Assembly (NCBI RefSeq): GCF_039649665.1 | Contig: NZ_JBDJAW010000018.1 | Span: 1-64,000 of the forward strand | Length of the DNA stretch: 64,000 nucleotides | Reading direction: 5' to 3' | Source: Microbispora sp. ZYX-F-249 | Lineage (GTDB): Bacteria; Actinomycetota; Actinomycetes; Streptosporangiales; Streptosporangiaceae | Shown: one piece after another, positions 49,947 to 58,689 of the stretch | Numbering within the stretch: the stretch's first letter is position 1 | How the letters are laid out: each line of letters opens with the position of its first letter | Made by a program: the position numbers and the translations under genes | Notes under the pieces: model-generated | Told to the model about the DNA's origin: nothing | Seen by the model: only the letters and a program-made list of their open reading frames with translations | The model's database searches: none

Positions 49947-49950
<4 letters not shown>
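49045..49950 (-). CDS. Branched-chain-type ABC ATPase, LivG-like (set 1)
   Basis: About 301 residues. Residues 1-35 are an unconserved linker; the ATPase domain starts near ELVVSEVTVRF. Walker A is GPNGAGKST, the signature is LPYGVQKRVELARAL (divergent from LSGGQ, as usual in LivG), Walker B is LLLLDEPVAGM and the H-loop is LVEHDMGMV. ATG 49950 overlaps the LivF stop as ATGA and is preferred over an ATG three codons earlier. The C-terminus is an Asp/Ser/Gly repeat (GDSCDPGDSGDSGG). A TetR-type palindrome lies in the DNA of the N-terminal linker. Confidence 0.9.
49873..49886. promoter_or_regulatory. TetR-operator-like palindrome inside the LivG linker (imperfect copy)
   Basis: ACCGACCGGTTGGT, preceded by CGT and followed by TTG. 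It matches the perfect palindrome at 50016-50029 at 13 of 14 bases and lies 143 bases from it. Both are in non-conserved protein segments where codon choice is free. See the paired entry. Confidence 0.35.
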
Positions 49951-50804
<854 letters not shown>

Positions 50805-50991
50805 CCGCGCCTCCTGTGACTTCGATGAAGGCACACCCAACCCAGCGCGGTCGAGGGCCGTCCAGCGCCGGGAGTCAAGTCGGGACACCAGCCCATGCCC
50901 GCCGGTCGTGTCCTGTGCTCCAGCACAATCCCGCATCACGAAACGAGAACCGAACCTTGTTCCGGAGGCCGTCGGCTGGCACATTCGGGAC

Positions 50992-52170
50992 ATGAGGTCC
51001 AGGACGGACGCCGAGGTCCGGGAACTGCTGCGGACCTCCGCCGCAGGACTGCTGGAACGGCTCCCTCAGCTCGCCGACGAGCTGGTGAAGCGCGGCAGGG
51101 CCAGCGACGAGGCCTACCGCATGACGGTCCCCTACGAGGACCACTGGAAGAGCACCCATGAAGGGCTGCGGGTGGGCATCACCGCGATCCTGCAGCCCCG
51201 GCACGAGCGGCGCGACGTCGCCTACGCGCAGACGGTCGGGCACAGGCGGGCCGAGTTCGGGCTTCCGCTGGACTCGCTCATGCGCAGCTACCGCCTGGCC
51301 GCGCAGGTCACCTGGAACGGCGTGATCGACATCATCGGCGACCAGGGCCAGGAGCGGCTGCCCGCGCTGCTGCGCAGCGCCACCCACGTGTGGCACGCCA
51401 TCGACCGGCAGGCCGTGGCGGCGGCCGACGCCTACCGCCGCCGGGAGAACGAACTGCTCGGCCGGACCAACCAGCGCGTCAACGCCATGCTCGACGCCCT
51501 CCTCGAGGGACGCGCCGACCCGGCGGTGGCCGGTGTGGCCGCCGGCGCCCTCGGCCTGCCGGAGCACGGCCGCTATGCGGTCGTCACAACGCGGCTGCCC
51601 GCACAGCCCGACCGCGTGCACCGTCCCGACGAGATCGGCGGGCTGCGCTTCCTGTGGCGCATGCGCCCGGACCTGGAGATGGCGGTCGTTTATCTCGGTG
51701 ACCGGGAGCTGGACGACCTGGTCGCCGCCATCACCCCGGTCGTCTGCGCGAGCGCCGGTGTCAGCCCGGTGGTGGAGAGCCTCGCCGATCTCGGCACGGC
51801 CCGTCGCCTGGCGGAGGTGGCCATGCGCACCTGCTCGGGGACCGCGCCGGAGGTCGCGCGGCTCGACCGGCGGCTGCCCGCCGCGCTGGTGGTCTGCCAG
51901 CCGGAGCTGGCCGGGCACCTCGCGGGCGGCGTCCTCGGCCCGATCGTCTCCTCGCCCGACGGCGGCGTGCTGCTGGCGACACTTGACGCGTGGCTGCGCT
52001 GCGAGGGGTCGGCGGCGCGGGCGGCGGCCGAGCTCTACTGCCACCGCAACACCGTCTTCAACCGGGTGCGCCGCATCGAGCAGCTCACCGGCCGGTCGCT
52101 GGCCCGTCCCCTGGACGTCGTCGAGCTCTCCCTCGCCCTCGACGCCGTCCGCCTCCTCCCGGGCGGCTGA
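50992..52170 (+). CDS. PucR/CdaR-like transcriptional regulator
   Basis: A 392-residue regulator. Residues 1-170 form a helical RsbRD-N/DUF-type sensor (MRSYRLAAQVTWNGVID...). Residues 190-310 are a GGDEF-like CdaR spacer, and the C-terminal PucR HTH_30 is AAELYCHRNTVFNRVRRIEQLTG followed by RPLDVVELSLALDAVRLL. It is divergent from the liv set 1 operon across a 187-base gap, so it is its likely regulator; PucR-type proteins often control transport and catabolism of nitrogenous or carboxylic compounds. The ATG 50992 has only a weak ribosome site. Confidence 0.82.
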   Translation: MRSRTDAEVRELLRTSAAGLLERLPQLADELVKRGRASDEAYRMTVPYEDHWKSTHEGLRVGITAILQPRHERRDVAYAQTVGHRRAEFGLPLDSLMRSYRLAAQVTWNGVIDIIGDQGQERLPALLRSATHVWHAIDRQAVAAADAYRRRENELLGRTNQRVNAMLDALLEGRADPAVAGVAAGALGLPEHGRYAVVTTRLPAQPDRVHRPDEIGGLRFLWRMRPDLEMAVVYLGDRELDDLVAAITPVVCASAGVSPVVESLADLGTARRLAEVAMRTCSGTAPEVARLDRRLPAALVVCQPELAGHLAGGVLGPIVSSPDGGVLLATLDAWLRCEGSAARAAAELYCHRNTVFNRVRRIEQLTGRSLARPLDVVELSLALDAVRLLPGG

Positions 52171-52182
52171 TGATCGCGGGGC

Positions 52183-52950
52183 TCAGAACTTCGGACCCAC
52201 GAACTCGTCGAGGCGGGCCACGGCGTCCCGCCTGGCGACCGAGATCTCGTTGCGTTTGTTGTAGCGCCATGCGACGCCGAGACGGTCCAGCGCCTCCCCG
52301 TACAGCCTGAGGATGTCGGCGGACTCGTTCTTGAACAGGTAGCGCGGGTACTCGTACCACTTGTCCTCGCCGCCGACCGGCCGCCGAACCCGGTTCGTCC
52401 CGCGGTAGCCGTCGGAGTGGATGAGCCCGCGCGCGAGAGGGCCCGGATGTTCGGTGACGATCTCGTGCTGCCAGTCCGCCAGGACGATGGCCCGCTCATG
52501 CTTCTTCCCGGGTCCATGCTGCGGAAAGAGACAGGCCCAGTGCGTCGAGTAGCTCTTCACCTCCGTGCAGCCGGTGTGCTGCCGTCGGCTGACGGAAGAG
52601 GTCGGCATAACTGCAGCGAGATTTCGGGCCGCAGCCTCGATCAGCCCCGGCCAGCTGTCGCCGCAGAAGATGGACAGCCGGTGGACCCGCTTGGGACCCA
52701 GCGAGATGTGGCCGTCGCCGAGATAGAGGCCGAGCAGATAGGAGTACGACGGCCGGTCGAGCGGGCGGTTATAGCAGCGAGGGCAGGAGCCGTTGCGCCT
52801 GCGGTCCTCATCCTCCCGGACTCGCCGAACGCCGGTGCGCCATTTCTGGACCGCACCGAGGGAGACGCCGCAGAAGGCGGCCACCTCGCGGTCGTTGTAG
52901 CCGAGAGCCGAGAGGCGTAGGGCGCGGTCGACGGGTTCACGAGGGTGCAT
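52183..52950 (-). CDS. Free-standing LAGLIDADG-type protein with N-terminal helix-turn-helix
   Basis: A 255-residue protein. Residues 10-45 are a Sigma/Tnp-like helix-turn-helix (LSALGYNDREVAAFCGVSLGAVQKWR). A CPRC pair follows at 56-59. Two LAGLIDADG elements appear: YLLGLYLGDG at 71-80 and LARGLIHSDG at 172-181, separated by about 90 residues as in single-chain homing endonucleases. The acidic residues at both motif ends are present (Asp79, Asp180). It is neither in an intron nor in an intein, and starts about 50 bases from tRNA-Leu. It may be an active homing nuclease, a domesticated DNA-binding regulator or a relic. GC content is lower than in its neighbours. Confidence 0.75.
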   Translation of the reverse strand: MHPREPVDRALRLSALGYNDREVAAFCGVSLGAVQKWRTGVRRVREDEDRRRNGSCPRCYNRPLDRPSYSYLLGLYLGDGHISLGPKRVHRLSIFCGDSWPGLIEAAARNLAAVMPTSSVSRRQHTGCTEVKSYSTHWACLFPQHGPGKKHERAIVLADWQHEIVTEHPGPLARGLIHSDGYRGTNRVRRPVGGEDKWYEYPRYLFKNESADILRLYGEALDRLGVAWRYNKRNEISVARRDAVARLDEFVGPKF

Positions 52951-53000
52951 GGTTCGACCATGTCAGCCGTCACTGACAGTTTCGCGCTCGTCGCCGTGAG

Positions 53001-53083
53001 TGCCGGAAGCGGGATTCGAACCCGCACGCCCTTTCAGGCGGACGCTTTTGAGGCGTCTATGTCTGCCATTCCATCATTCCGGC
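53001..53083 (-). tRNA. tRNA-Leu(CAA)
   Basis: The minus strand folds as a class II tRNA of 83 bases. The acceptor stem is GCCGGAA / TTCCGGC with discriminator A (53001). The anticodon stem-loop is GACGC-CTCAAAA-GCGTC with anticodon CAA, reading UUG. A long variable arm (CGCCTGAAAGGGCG) and the T arm GCGGG-TTCGAAT-CCCGC follow. CCA is not encoded. The adjacent LAGLIDADG gene lies just downstream. Confidence 0.95.
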
Positions 53084-53172
53084 GGCTATATCCCGATATG
53101 TCCAAGCTTGGGATGACCGCTGGCCAGTCGATCACCTTCCACCTGGCGTGGTTCTAATGTAGCGGACGTCGG

Positions 53173-53178
53173 TAACCT
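53173..53178 (+). promoter_or_regulatory. -10 box for leaderless pdtaR
   Basis: TAACCT followed by seven bases and GTG 53186, with no ribosome site. An in-frame TTG at 53180 would be upstream of the expected transcript start, so it is rejected. Confidence 0.5.
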
Positions 53179-53185
53179 CTTGTGC

Positions 53186-53782
53186 GTGAGTACGCAGCGG
53201 CGAGTGGTGATCGCGGAAGACGAGGCGCTGATCCGCCTCGACCTGAAGGAGATGCTCGAAGAGGACGGTTACGCCGTGGTCGGCGAGGCCGGCGACGGTG
53301 AGACGGCGGTCAAGCTCGCCATGGAGCTCCGCCCCGACCTGGTGATCCTCGACGTCAAGATGCCCGTGCTCGACGGGATCTCGGCGGCCGAGCGGATCGT
53401 CTCCGAACGGATCGCGCCGTGCCTCATCCTCACCGCGTTCTCCCAGCGTGACCTGGTCGAACGCGCCAGGGACGCGGGCGCGATGGCCTACCTGGTCAAG
53501 CCGTTCACCAAGGGCGACCTGGTTCCCGCGATCGAGATGGCGGTCAGCAGGCACGAGGAGATCGCCGCGCTGGAGAAGGAGGTCTCCACGCTGTCGGAGC
53601 GGCTGGAGACCAGGAAGCTCGTGGAGCGGGCGAAGGGCCTGCTCATGGCGCAGCACGGGTGGACCGAGCCGCAGGCCTTCCGGTGGATCCAGAAGGCGTC
53701 CATGGACCGGCGCATGAGCATGCGCCAGGTCGCGCAGATCGTGGTGAACGAGAGCGGCGGCGAGGCACAGCCGCCCGCCTGA
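53186..53782 (+). CDS. pdtaR: ANTAR-domain response regulator (PdtaR-like)
   Basis: A 198-residue protein. The receiver domain is residues 1-120 with acidic pocket VIAEDEA, phospho-acceptor Asp56 (LVILDVKMP) and Lys in YLVKPFTKGDL. A coiled linker (IAALEKEVSTLSERLETRKL) leads to the ANTAR domain (VERAKGLLMAQHGWTEPQAFRWIQKASMDRRMSMRQVAQIVV), which binds RNA hairpins and prevents transcription termination. M. tuberculosis PdtaR (Rv1626), also near polA, pairs with histidine kinase PdtaS encoded elsewhere. No kinase is in the window, consistent with that. Confidence 0.93.
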   Translation: MSTQRRVVIAEDEALIRLDLKEMLEEDGYAVVGEAGDGETAVKLAMELRPDLVILDVKMPVLDGISAAERIVSERIAPCLILTAFSQRDLVERARDAGAMAYLVKPFTKGDLVPAIEMAVSRHEEIAALEKEVSTLSERLETRKLVERAKGLLMAQHGWTEPQAFRWIQKASMDRRMSMRQVAQIVVNESGGEAQPPA

Positions 53783-53989
53783 GCGTCCCCTCCCCGAACC
53801 CGGAGGAGAAGACTCCTGGTCAGGGGCCGTCCCGCTAAGTTGAGGAGTTATTACGACTCCGCATCCAAGTGCGGACAGTTCTGATGCATCCCTGGTCGGG
53901 CCGTGCCCGGCCTATGTACCTTTCAGCCATTCGATCGGGACCAGTCGGCAGCGCTGACGATTCCCGGGCCTGGATGAAGGAGATGCTTC

Positions 53990-55294
53990 ATGATCCGCAT
54001 TGCCCCCCTCGGGCGGGCGCTGGCCGTCGCCGCGGCCGCCAGCCTCGCGCTGACGGCCTGTGGCGGTGGCGAGGACAGCGCCGCGCCGGCTTCCTCGGCG
54101 CCGGCGGCCCAGTCGTCCTCCGCGCCCGCCGCCGCCACGGCGCAGGGAGACGGCGTTCTCACCGTCGGCACGCTGTTGCCGCAGACCGGTTCGCTCGCCT
54201 TCCTCGGTCCGCCGGAGTTCGCGGGTGTCGGGCTGGCGGTGAAGGAGATCAACGACGCGGGCGGCGTCCTCGGCAAGCCGGTGGTCCAGATCGACACCGA
54301 CTCGGGTGACACGTCGACCAACATTGCGTCCCAGTCTGTCGACAAGTTGCTGCAGCAGAAGGCCGACGTGGTCGTGGGTGCCGCCTCGTCCTCGGTGTCG
54401 CTGTCGGTCATCGACAAGATCACTGGTGCGGGCGTCGTGCAGATTTCGCCGGCGAACACCTCCGACCAGTTCACCACCTACAACGACAAGGGCCTGTACT
54501 TCCGTACGGCTCCGCCGGACGTGCTGCAGGGCCGCGTCCTCGGCGACCTGATCCTCGCCGACGGCAACGACACGGTCGGCATCCTGGCCCTCCAGGACGC
54601 GTACGGCACGGGTCTGGCGGACAACGTCCAGAAGGCGGTCGAGGGCGGCGGCGGCCAGGTCGTGGAGAAGGTCATCTACGACCCGAAGGCGGCCGACTAC
54701 TCGGCGGACGTCGCCAAGATCAAGGAAGCCAACCCGAAGGCCATCGCGCTGATCGGCTTCGACGAGACCAAGAAGATCATTCCTGAGCTCGTCAAGCAGG
54801 GCCTGACCGCCAAGAAGGTCAAGTACTACTTCGTCGACGGCAACCTGTCGAACTACGGCACGGGCAAGGACGGCTTCCCCAAGGGCACGCTCGACGGCGC
54901 GAAGGGCACCCAGCCGGGCGCCCAGGTCTCCGACGACTTCAAGGCCAAGTTGAAGACGGTCGACCCGAACCTCAAGGACTTCAACTACGGCCCCGAGTCG
55001 TACGACGCCACGATCCTCACCGCGCTCGCGGCCGTCGCGGCCAAGAGCGACGCGCCGGCGGACATCGCGGCCAAGCTGCAGGAGGTCTCCAGCGGCGGTG
55101 AGAAGTGCAAGGACTTCAAGTCCTGCAACGACCTGCTGTCGGCCGGCAAGGACATCGACTTCGACGGCGCGTCCGGCCCGATCGAGTTCAACGAGGCCGG
55201 TGACCCGGCCGAGGCGACGATCGGCATCTACGAGTACGGCGCCGACAACACCAACAAGAACGTCGCCTTCAACACCGGCAAGATCGCCGGCTGA
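53990..55294 (+). CDS. livK: Branched-chain amino acid-type ABC substrate-binding lipoprotein (set 2)
   Basis: A 434-residue LivK-like protein: signal MIRIAPLGRALAVAAAASLALTAC with lipobox LTAC (Cys24), an Ala/Ser-rich linker (residues 28-52), and a type I binding fold beginning GVLTVGTLLPQTGSLAFLG. VVGAASSSVSLSVIDKI carries the typical ligand-contacting serines. It has more Lys/Asp codons and is a typical highly expressed binding protein. The partner permeases and ATPases (set 2) lie on the opposite strand 0.6-6 kb away and converge on it. The 207-base gap before it contains an A/T-rich GGAGTTATTACGACTCC inverted repeat of unknown role. Confidence 0.92.
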   Translation: MIRIAPLGRALAVAAAASLALTACGGGEDSAAPASSAPAAQSSSAPAAATAQGDGVLTVGTLLPQTGSLAFLGPPEFAGVGLAVKEINDAGGVLGKPVVQIDTDSGDTSTNIASQSVDKLLQQKADVVVGAASSSVSLSVIDKITGAGVVQISPANTSDQFTTYNDKGLYFRTAPPDVLQGRVLGDLILADGNDTVGILALQDAYGTGLADNVQKAVEGGGGQVVEKVIYDPKAADYSADVAKIKEANPKAIALIGFDETKKIIPELVKQGLTAKKVKYYFVDGNLSNYGTGKDGFPKGTLDGAKGTQPGAQVSDDFKAKLKTVDPNLKDFNYGPESYDATILTALAAVAAKSDAPADIAAKLQEVSSGGEKCKDFKSCNDLLSAGKDIDFDGASGPIEFNEAGDPAEATIGIYEYGADNTNKNVAFNTGKIAG

Positions 55295-55320
55295 TCCACG
55301 GCGCGACTGATCCACCGCAC

Positions 55321-55352
55321 GAGGGGGCCCGCTCGGTGGAGCGGGCCCCCTC
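55321..55352. terminator. Strong bidirectional terminator after livK
   Basis: A perfect 14-base stem GAGGGGGCCCGCTC / GAGCGGGCCCCCTC with loop GGTG, between the convergent livK and lipoprotein genes. It is one of the two strongest hairpins in the window. Confidence 0.88.
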
Positions 55353-55359
55353 CGCGTTC

Positions 55360-55824
55360 TCAGGAACGGCCGCAGGCGGCCAGGACGGCGGCGGACGCCG
55401 CGCGATACCGGCGCAACAGGCCCGGACGCCGGGAAGCGGCCGTGCCGGCCCGGGACAGGGTCTCCGCGACGCCGTCGACGGCCGCCACGGCGTCCGCGGC
55501 CGCCGCCGGCAGGCGGGGGCCGTACATCTCCAGCGTGCCGCGCAGGTAACCGAACCGGCCGCGTACGTCGCCGTCCCAGTGCTGGGCCTCCTCCCGTCCC
55601 GGCGGCAGCAGCGACAGCCCCAGGTAGCCGATGGCGGACACCACGCGGGCGCAGGGGTCGTCCCCGGCCTTCGCGCCGGTGACGTAGATCGCGCCGGTGG
55701 TGGCCGGCGAGGCGGTGGGGGGAGCGGGCGAGGTCCGCGGCCCGGGGGACGGCGCCTGGCAGGCGGACAGGCCCGCCGCCAGCGCCGCGACGACCAGTGC
55801 CGCCCGGAGGGGGGTTCGGGTCAT
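55360..55824 (-). CDS. Small hypothetical lipoprotein
   Basis: A 154-residue protein. The signal MTRTPLRAALVVAALAAGLSAC has lipobox LSAC (Cys22), then a Pro/Ser/Thr linker and a helical domain of about 105 residues with two cysteines (DPCARV and AACGRS). I see no known family. The start is taken as ATG 55824, because CACAAT at 55832-55837 places transcription start there; an ATG three codons upstream would lie inside the -10. It sits between livK and the set 2 transporter genes, so a transport accessory role is possible but unproven. Confidence 0.7.
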   Translation of the reverse strand: MTRTPLRAALVVAALAAGLSACQAPSPGPRTSPAPPTASPATTGAIYVTGAKAGDDPCARVVSAIGYLGLSLLPPGREEAQHWDGDVRGRFGYLRGTLEMYGPRLPAAAADAVAAVDGVAETLSRAGTAASRRPGLLRRYRAASAAVLAACGRS

Positions 55825-55831
55825 AGGGCTC

Positions 55832-55837
55832 ATTGTG
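55832..55837 (-). promoter_or_regulatory. -10 box for the small lipoprotein gene
   Basis: Minus-strand CACAAT is followed by seven bases and ATG 55824. The same hexamer and gap precede hisI. Confidence 0.4.
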
Positions 55838-55884
55838 GCCCCGGCGGTTGCCGATCAGGTGCGGATGAGGTCACAGACGTACGA

Positions 55885-55919
55885 CGAGGGCCCCGGCGCG
55901 GGGTGCGCCGGGGCCCTCG
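55885..55919 (-). terminator. Strong terminator of liv set 2
   Basis: A perfect 15-base stem CGAGGGCCCCGGCGC / GCGCCGGGGCCCTCG with a five-base loop, ten bases beyond the LivF stop on the minus strand. Confidence 0.88.
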
Positions 55920-55928
55920 GGGAAAGGC

Positions 55929-56771
55929 TCAGGCCCGGGCGAGGGTGCCCAGGTAGAGCTGGATGACCTTCGGATCGTTGATCAGGTCGCGACCGCTGGC
56001 CATGTAGGCGTTGCGGCCCTGGTCGAGCACGTAGCCCCGGTGGCAGATCTGCAGGCAGCGACGCGCGTTCTGCTCGACCATGATGACGGTCACGCCGGCC
56101 TTGTTGATCTGCTGGGCCTGGATGAAGACCAGGTCCTGCAGCTTGGGCGACAGGCCCGCGGACGGCTCGTCCAGGAGCAGGACCGACGGCTCGGTCATGA
56201 GCGCACGGCCCATGGCGACCATCTGCCGCTCACCGCCGGACAGCGAACCGGCGCGCTGCTTGCGGCGCTCGCGGAGCGCGGGGAAGATCTCGCAGACGAA
56301 CTCGAACCGCTCCTTGAACTTGCCGGGCACCTGGTAGGCGCCCATCTCCAGGTTCTCCTCGATGGTGAGGCTGGGGAAGACGTTGTTCGTCTGCGGGACG
56401 TACCCGACCCCGCGGGCCACCAGCGAGTGGGCCTTGAGGCTGGTGATGTCCTCGCCGTTCAGGATCACCGAGCCGCTGCGCACCGGCACGAGCCCGAACA
56501 GGGTCTTCAGCAGGGTCGACTTCCCGGCGCCGTTGGGGCCGATGATGCCGATCAGCTCGCCCTTCTTCACGTACAGGTCGGCGCCGTTGAGGATGTTGAC
56601 GCCGGGGATGTAGCCGGCGTACAGCTCGTCGGCCCGCAGGAGCGCCTTCTCGGCTCCGGCGAGGTGGTCGGAGCGGTCGACGACGGCCGCCTGGGAGACC
56701 GGCTCTGCGGGGTTGTCCGGGGTGGGGACGCGGTCCGGCTCGGCGCCGTTGTCCGGCGTGGGGGCGGTCAT
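55929..56771 (-). CDS. livF: Branched-chain amino acid ABC ATPase LivF (set 2)
   Basis: A 280-residue ATPase with a 45-residue N-terminal extension that contains a repeated TPDN.AEP motif. The domain starts near LLRADELYAGYIPG. Walker A is GPNGAGKST, the signature AGSLSGGERQMVAMGRAL, Walker B VLLLDEPSAGL and the H-loop MVEQNARR. The ATG overlaps the LivG stop (ATGA). Last gene of the operon livH-livM-livG-livF. Confidence 0.94.
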   Translation of the reverse strand: MTAPTPDNGAEPDRVPTPDNPAEPVSQAAVVDRSDHLAGAEKALLRADELYAGYIPGVNILNGADLYVKKGELIGIIGPNGAGKSTLLKTLFGLVPVRSGSVILNGEDITSLKAHSLVARGVGYVPQTNNVFPSLTIEENLEMGAYQVPGKFKERFEFVCEIFPALRERRKQRAGSLSGGERQMVAMGRALMTEPSVLLLDEPSAGLSPKLQDLVFIQAQQINKAGVTVIMVEQNARRCLQICHRGYVLDQGRNAYMASGRDLINDPKVIQLYLGTLARA

Positions 56772-57697
56772 GCCTTCTCCTCGATCTCGGCCTCCAGCTC
56801 GGCCTCGGCCTCCTGCAGCTGCTCCTCGAACTCCTCGGCGGACATCGGCGCGTCGTGGTGGGCGCCGAGGTAGGCGTCGATGACGCGCGAGTCCGACATG
56901 ATGGTGTCCGGCGGGCCCTCCGCGATGACGGCGCCCTGGGCCATCACGACGACCCAGTCGCTGATGTCGCGGACCATGTCCATGTCGTGCTCCACGAAGA
57001 GCACCGTCATGCCCTCTTCGCGCAGGTCCTTCACGTGCCCGAGGAGCGACTGGGTCAGGGCCGGGTTCACGCCCGCCATGGGCTCGTCCAGCATGACCAG
57101 CTCGGGGCCGACCATCAGGGCCCGCGCCATCTCCAGCAGCTTGCGCTGGCCGCCGGACAGCGAGCCGGCGAAGTCGTCGCGCTTGGCGGCGAGCTTGAAG
57201 CGCTCGAGGAGCTCCTCGGCGCGTTCGGTGATCTCGTCCTCCTGACGGCGCCAGCTGCCCGGGACGAGCGCGCGGAAGAAGTTCTCGCCGCGCTGGTTCT
57301 GCGCGCCGAGCCGCATGTTCTCCATGACGGTGAGCTTCGACAGGGCCTTGGTGAGCTGGAACGTGCGGACCATGCCCGCACGGGCCACCCGGTGGGCGGG
57401 CACGCCCTTCAGCTGCTTGCCGTTGAAGGTCCAGGACCCCTCGTCGGCGCTGTCGAAGCCGGTGAGCTGGTTGAAGAACGTCGTCTTGCCGGCGCCGTTC
57501 GGGCCGATGAGCGCGGTGATCGACCCGCGCTGGATCTCCACGTGGTCGACGTCGACGGCGGTGAGGCCGCCGAACCGGCGTACGACCTTGTCGACGACGA
57601 GGATCGGGTCGGGCTTGGGAACGCCGGGCTCGCGGTCGAGGCCCGCGAAGGCGGCGACCGCCGCGGCCTTCTTGGAGGGGTTGGTGTCAGCGTGCAT
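56768..57697 (-). CDS. livG: Branched-chain amino acid ABC ATPase LivG (set 2)
   Basis: A 309-residue ATPase. Walker A is GPNGAGKTT, the signature FAGSLSGGQRKLLEMARAL, Walker B LVMLDEPMAGV and the H-loop FVEHDMDMV. It ends with an acidic helix (SAEEFEEQLQEAEAELEAEIEEKA) of about 30 residues, strongly coiled-coil-like, which is not part of the usual LivG core. It overlaps the LivM stop by 11 bases. Set 2 is the one neighbouring pdtaR and polA, as in related actinomycetes. Confidence 0.94.
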   Translation of the reverse strand: MHADTNPSKKAAAVAAFAGLDREPGVPKPDPILVVDKVVRRFGGLTAVDVDHVEIQRGSITALIGPNGAGKTTFFNQLTGFDSADEGSWTFNGKQLKGVPAHRVARAGMVRTFQLTKALSKLTVMENMRLGAQNQRGENFFRALVPGSWRRQEDEITERAEELLERFKLAAKRDDFAGSLSGGQRKLLEMARALMVGPELVMLDEPMAGVNPALTQSLLGHVKDLREEGMTVLFVEHDMDMVRDISDWVVVMAQGAVIAEGPPDTIMSDSRVIDAYLGAHHDAPMSAEEFEEQLQEAEAELEAEIEEKA

Positions 57698-58676
57698 CGA
57701 GCGCGATCTCCCTCTTGTCGCCGAAGATGCCCTGAGGCCGGAAGATGAGCAGGAGCATCAGGCCGAGACCGACCAGCATGAAGCGGACCGCGCCGATGTT
57801 GTTCACGGTGAACAACGAGGGGAGCAGGCCGGCGGAGACGGCCTCGCTGAGCGTGTTCCCGACGAAGACCAGCAGCACCCAGAAGATCGCGGCGCCGACG
57901 ACGGGGCTGAAGACGCGGGCCGCGCCGCCGAGGATCACGATCGTGTACGCGTAGAACGTGAACTCCGTGCTGAACAGGTCGGGCTGCACCGACGCCTGCC
58001 CGAGCGCGAACAGGAAGCCGCCGAGGCAGCCGACCACGCCGCCGAGCACGAGGGCCTGCATCTTGTAGGAGAAGACGTTCTTGCCGAGGCTGCGCACGGC
58101 GTCCTCGTCCTCGCGGATGGCCTTGAGCACGCGGCCCCAGGGGCTCTTCATGAGCAGGTAGACCAGCCCGCAGGCGATGACTATGAGCACCCAGCCGACG
58201 GTCAGCACCCACGTCACCCGCTCGTTGAAGCTGATCGGGCCGATGCCGTACGTGCCGGGGGAGTAGGGGTTCATCGCGAAGAAGTCGCCGGAGAAGTTCT
58301 GCCGGCCGTCCGAGCCGCCGAAGACGCTGCTGAACTTGACCGACCTGAAGACGAGCCGGACGATCTCGGCCGCCGCGATGGTGACGATGGCGAGGTAGTC
58401 GGCGCGCAGCCGCAGGGTGGGGATGCCCAGCAGGAAGGCCAGCACGACGGTGGCCGCCAGGCCGATCACGATGCCGAGCCAGAACGGCAGGTGGAAGGTG
58501 GCCACGGTGACGGCCATGCCGTACGCGGCGACGCCGAGGAAGGCCGCCTGGCCGAAGTTGAGCAGCCCGGCGTAGCCGAACTGGATGTTGATGCCGATCG
58601 CGGCGAGCGCGTAGACGACGGTCTCCAGGCCGATCGAGGCCTTGACCGTGGTGATGAGGATGGTGTTCCAGTCCAC
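57687..58676 (-). CDS. livM: Branched-chain amino acid ABC permease LivM (set 2)
   Basis: A 329-residue permease with about nine hydrophobic segments. AAIGINIQFGYAGLLNFGQAAFLGVAAYG and the coupling loop GRVLKAIREDEDAVRSLGKN are LivM-typical. A soluble extracytoplasmic loop of about 40 residues (SVFGGSDGRQNFSGDFFAMNPYSPGTYG) is longer than in set 1. The GTG start is 13 bases after LivH. Confidence 0.94.
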   Translation of the reverse strand: MDWNTILITTVKASIGLETVVYALAAIGINIQFGYAGLLNFGQAAFLGVAAYGMAVTVATFHLPFWLGIVIGLAATVVLAFLLGIPTLRLRADYLAIVTIAAAEIVRLVFRSVKFSSVFGGSDGRQNFSGDFFAMNPYSPGTYGIGPISFNERVTWVLTVGWVLIVIACGLVYLLMKSPWGRVLKAIREDEDAVRSLGKNVFSYKMQALVLGGVVGCLGGFLFALGQASVQPDLFSTEFTFYAYTIVILGGAARVFSPVVGAAIFWVLLVFVGNTLSEAVSAGLLPSLFTVNNIGAVRFMLVGLGLMLLLIFRPQGIFGDKREIALDAR

Positions 58677-58689
58677 GTGTGGTCTCCGA

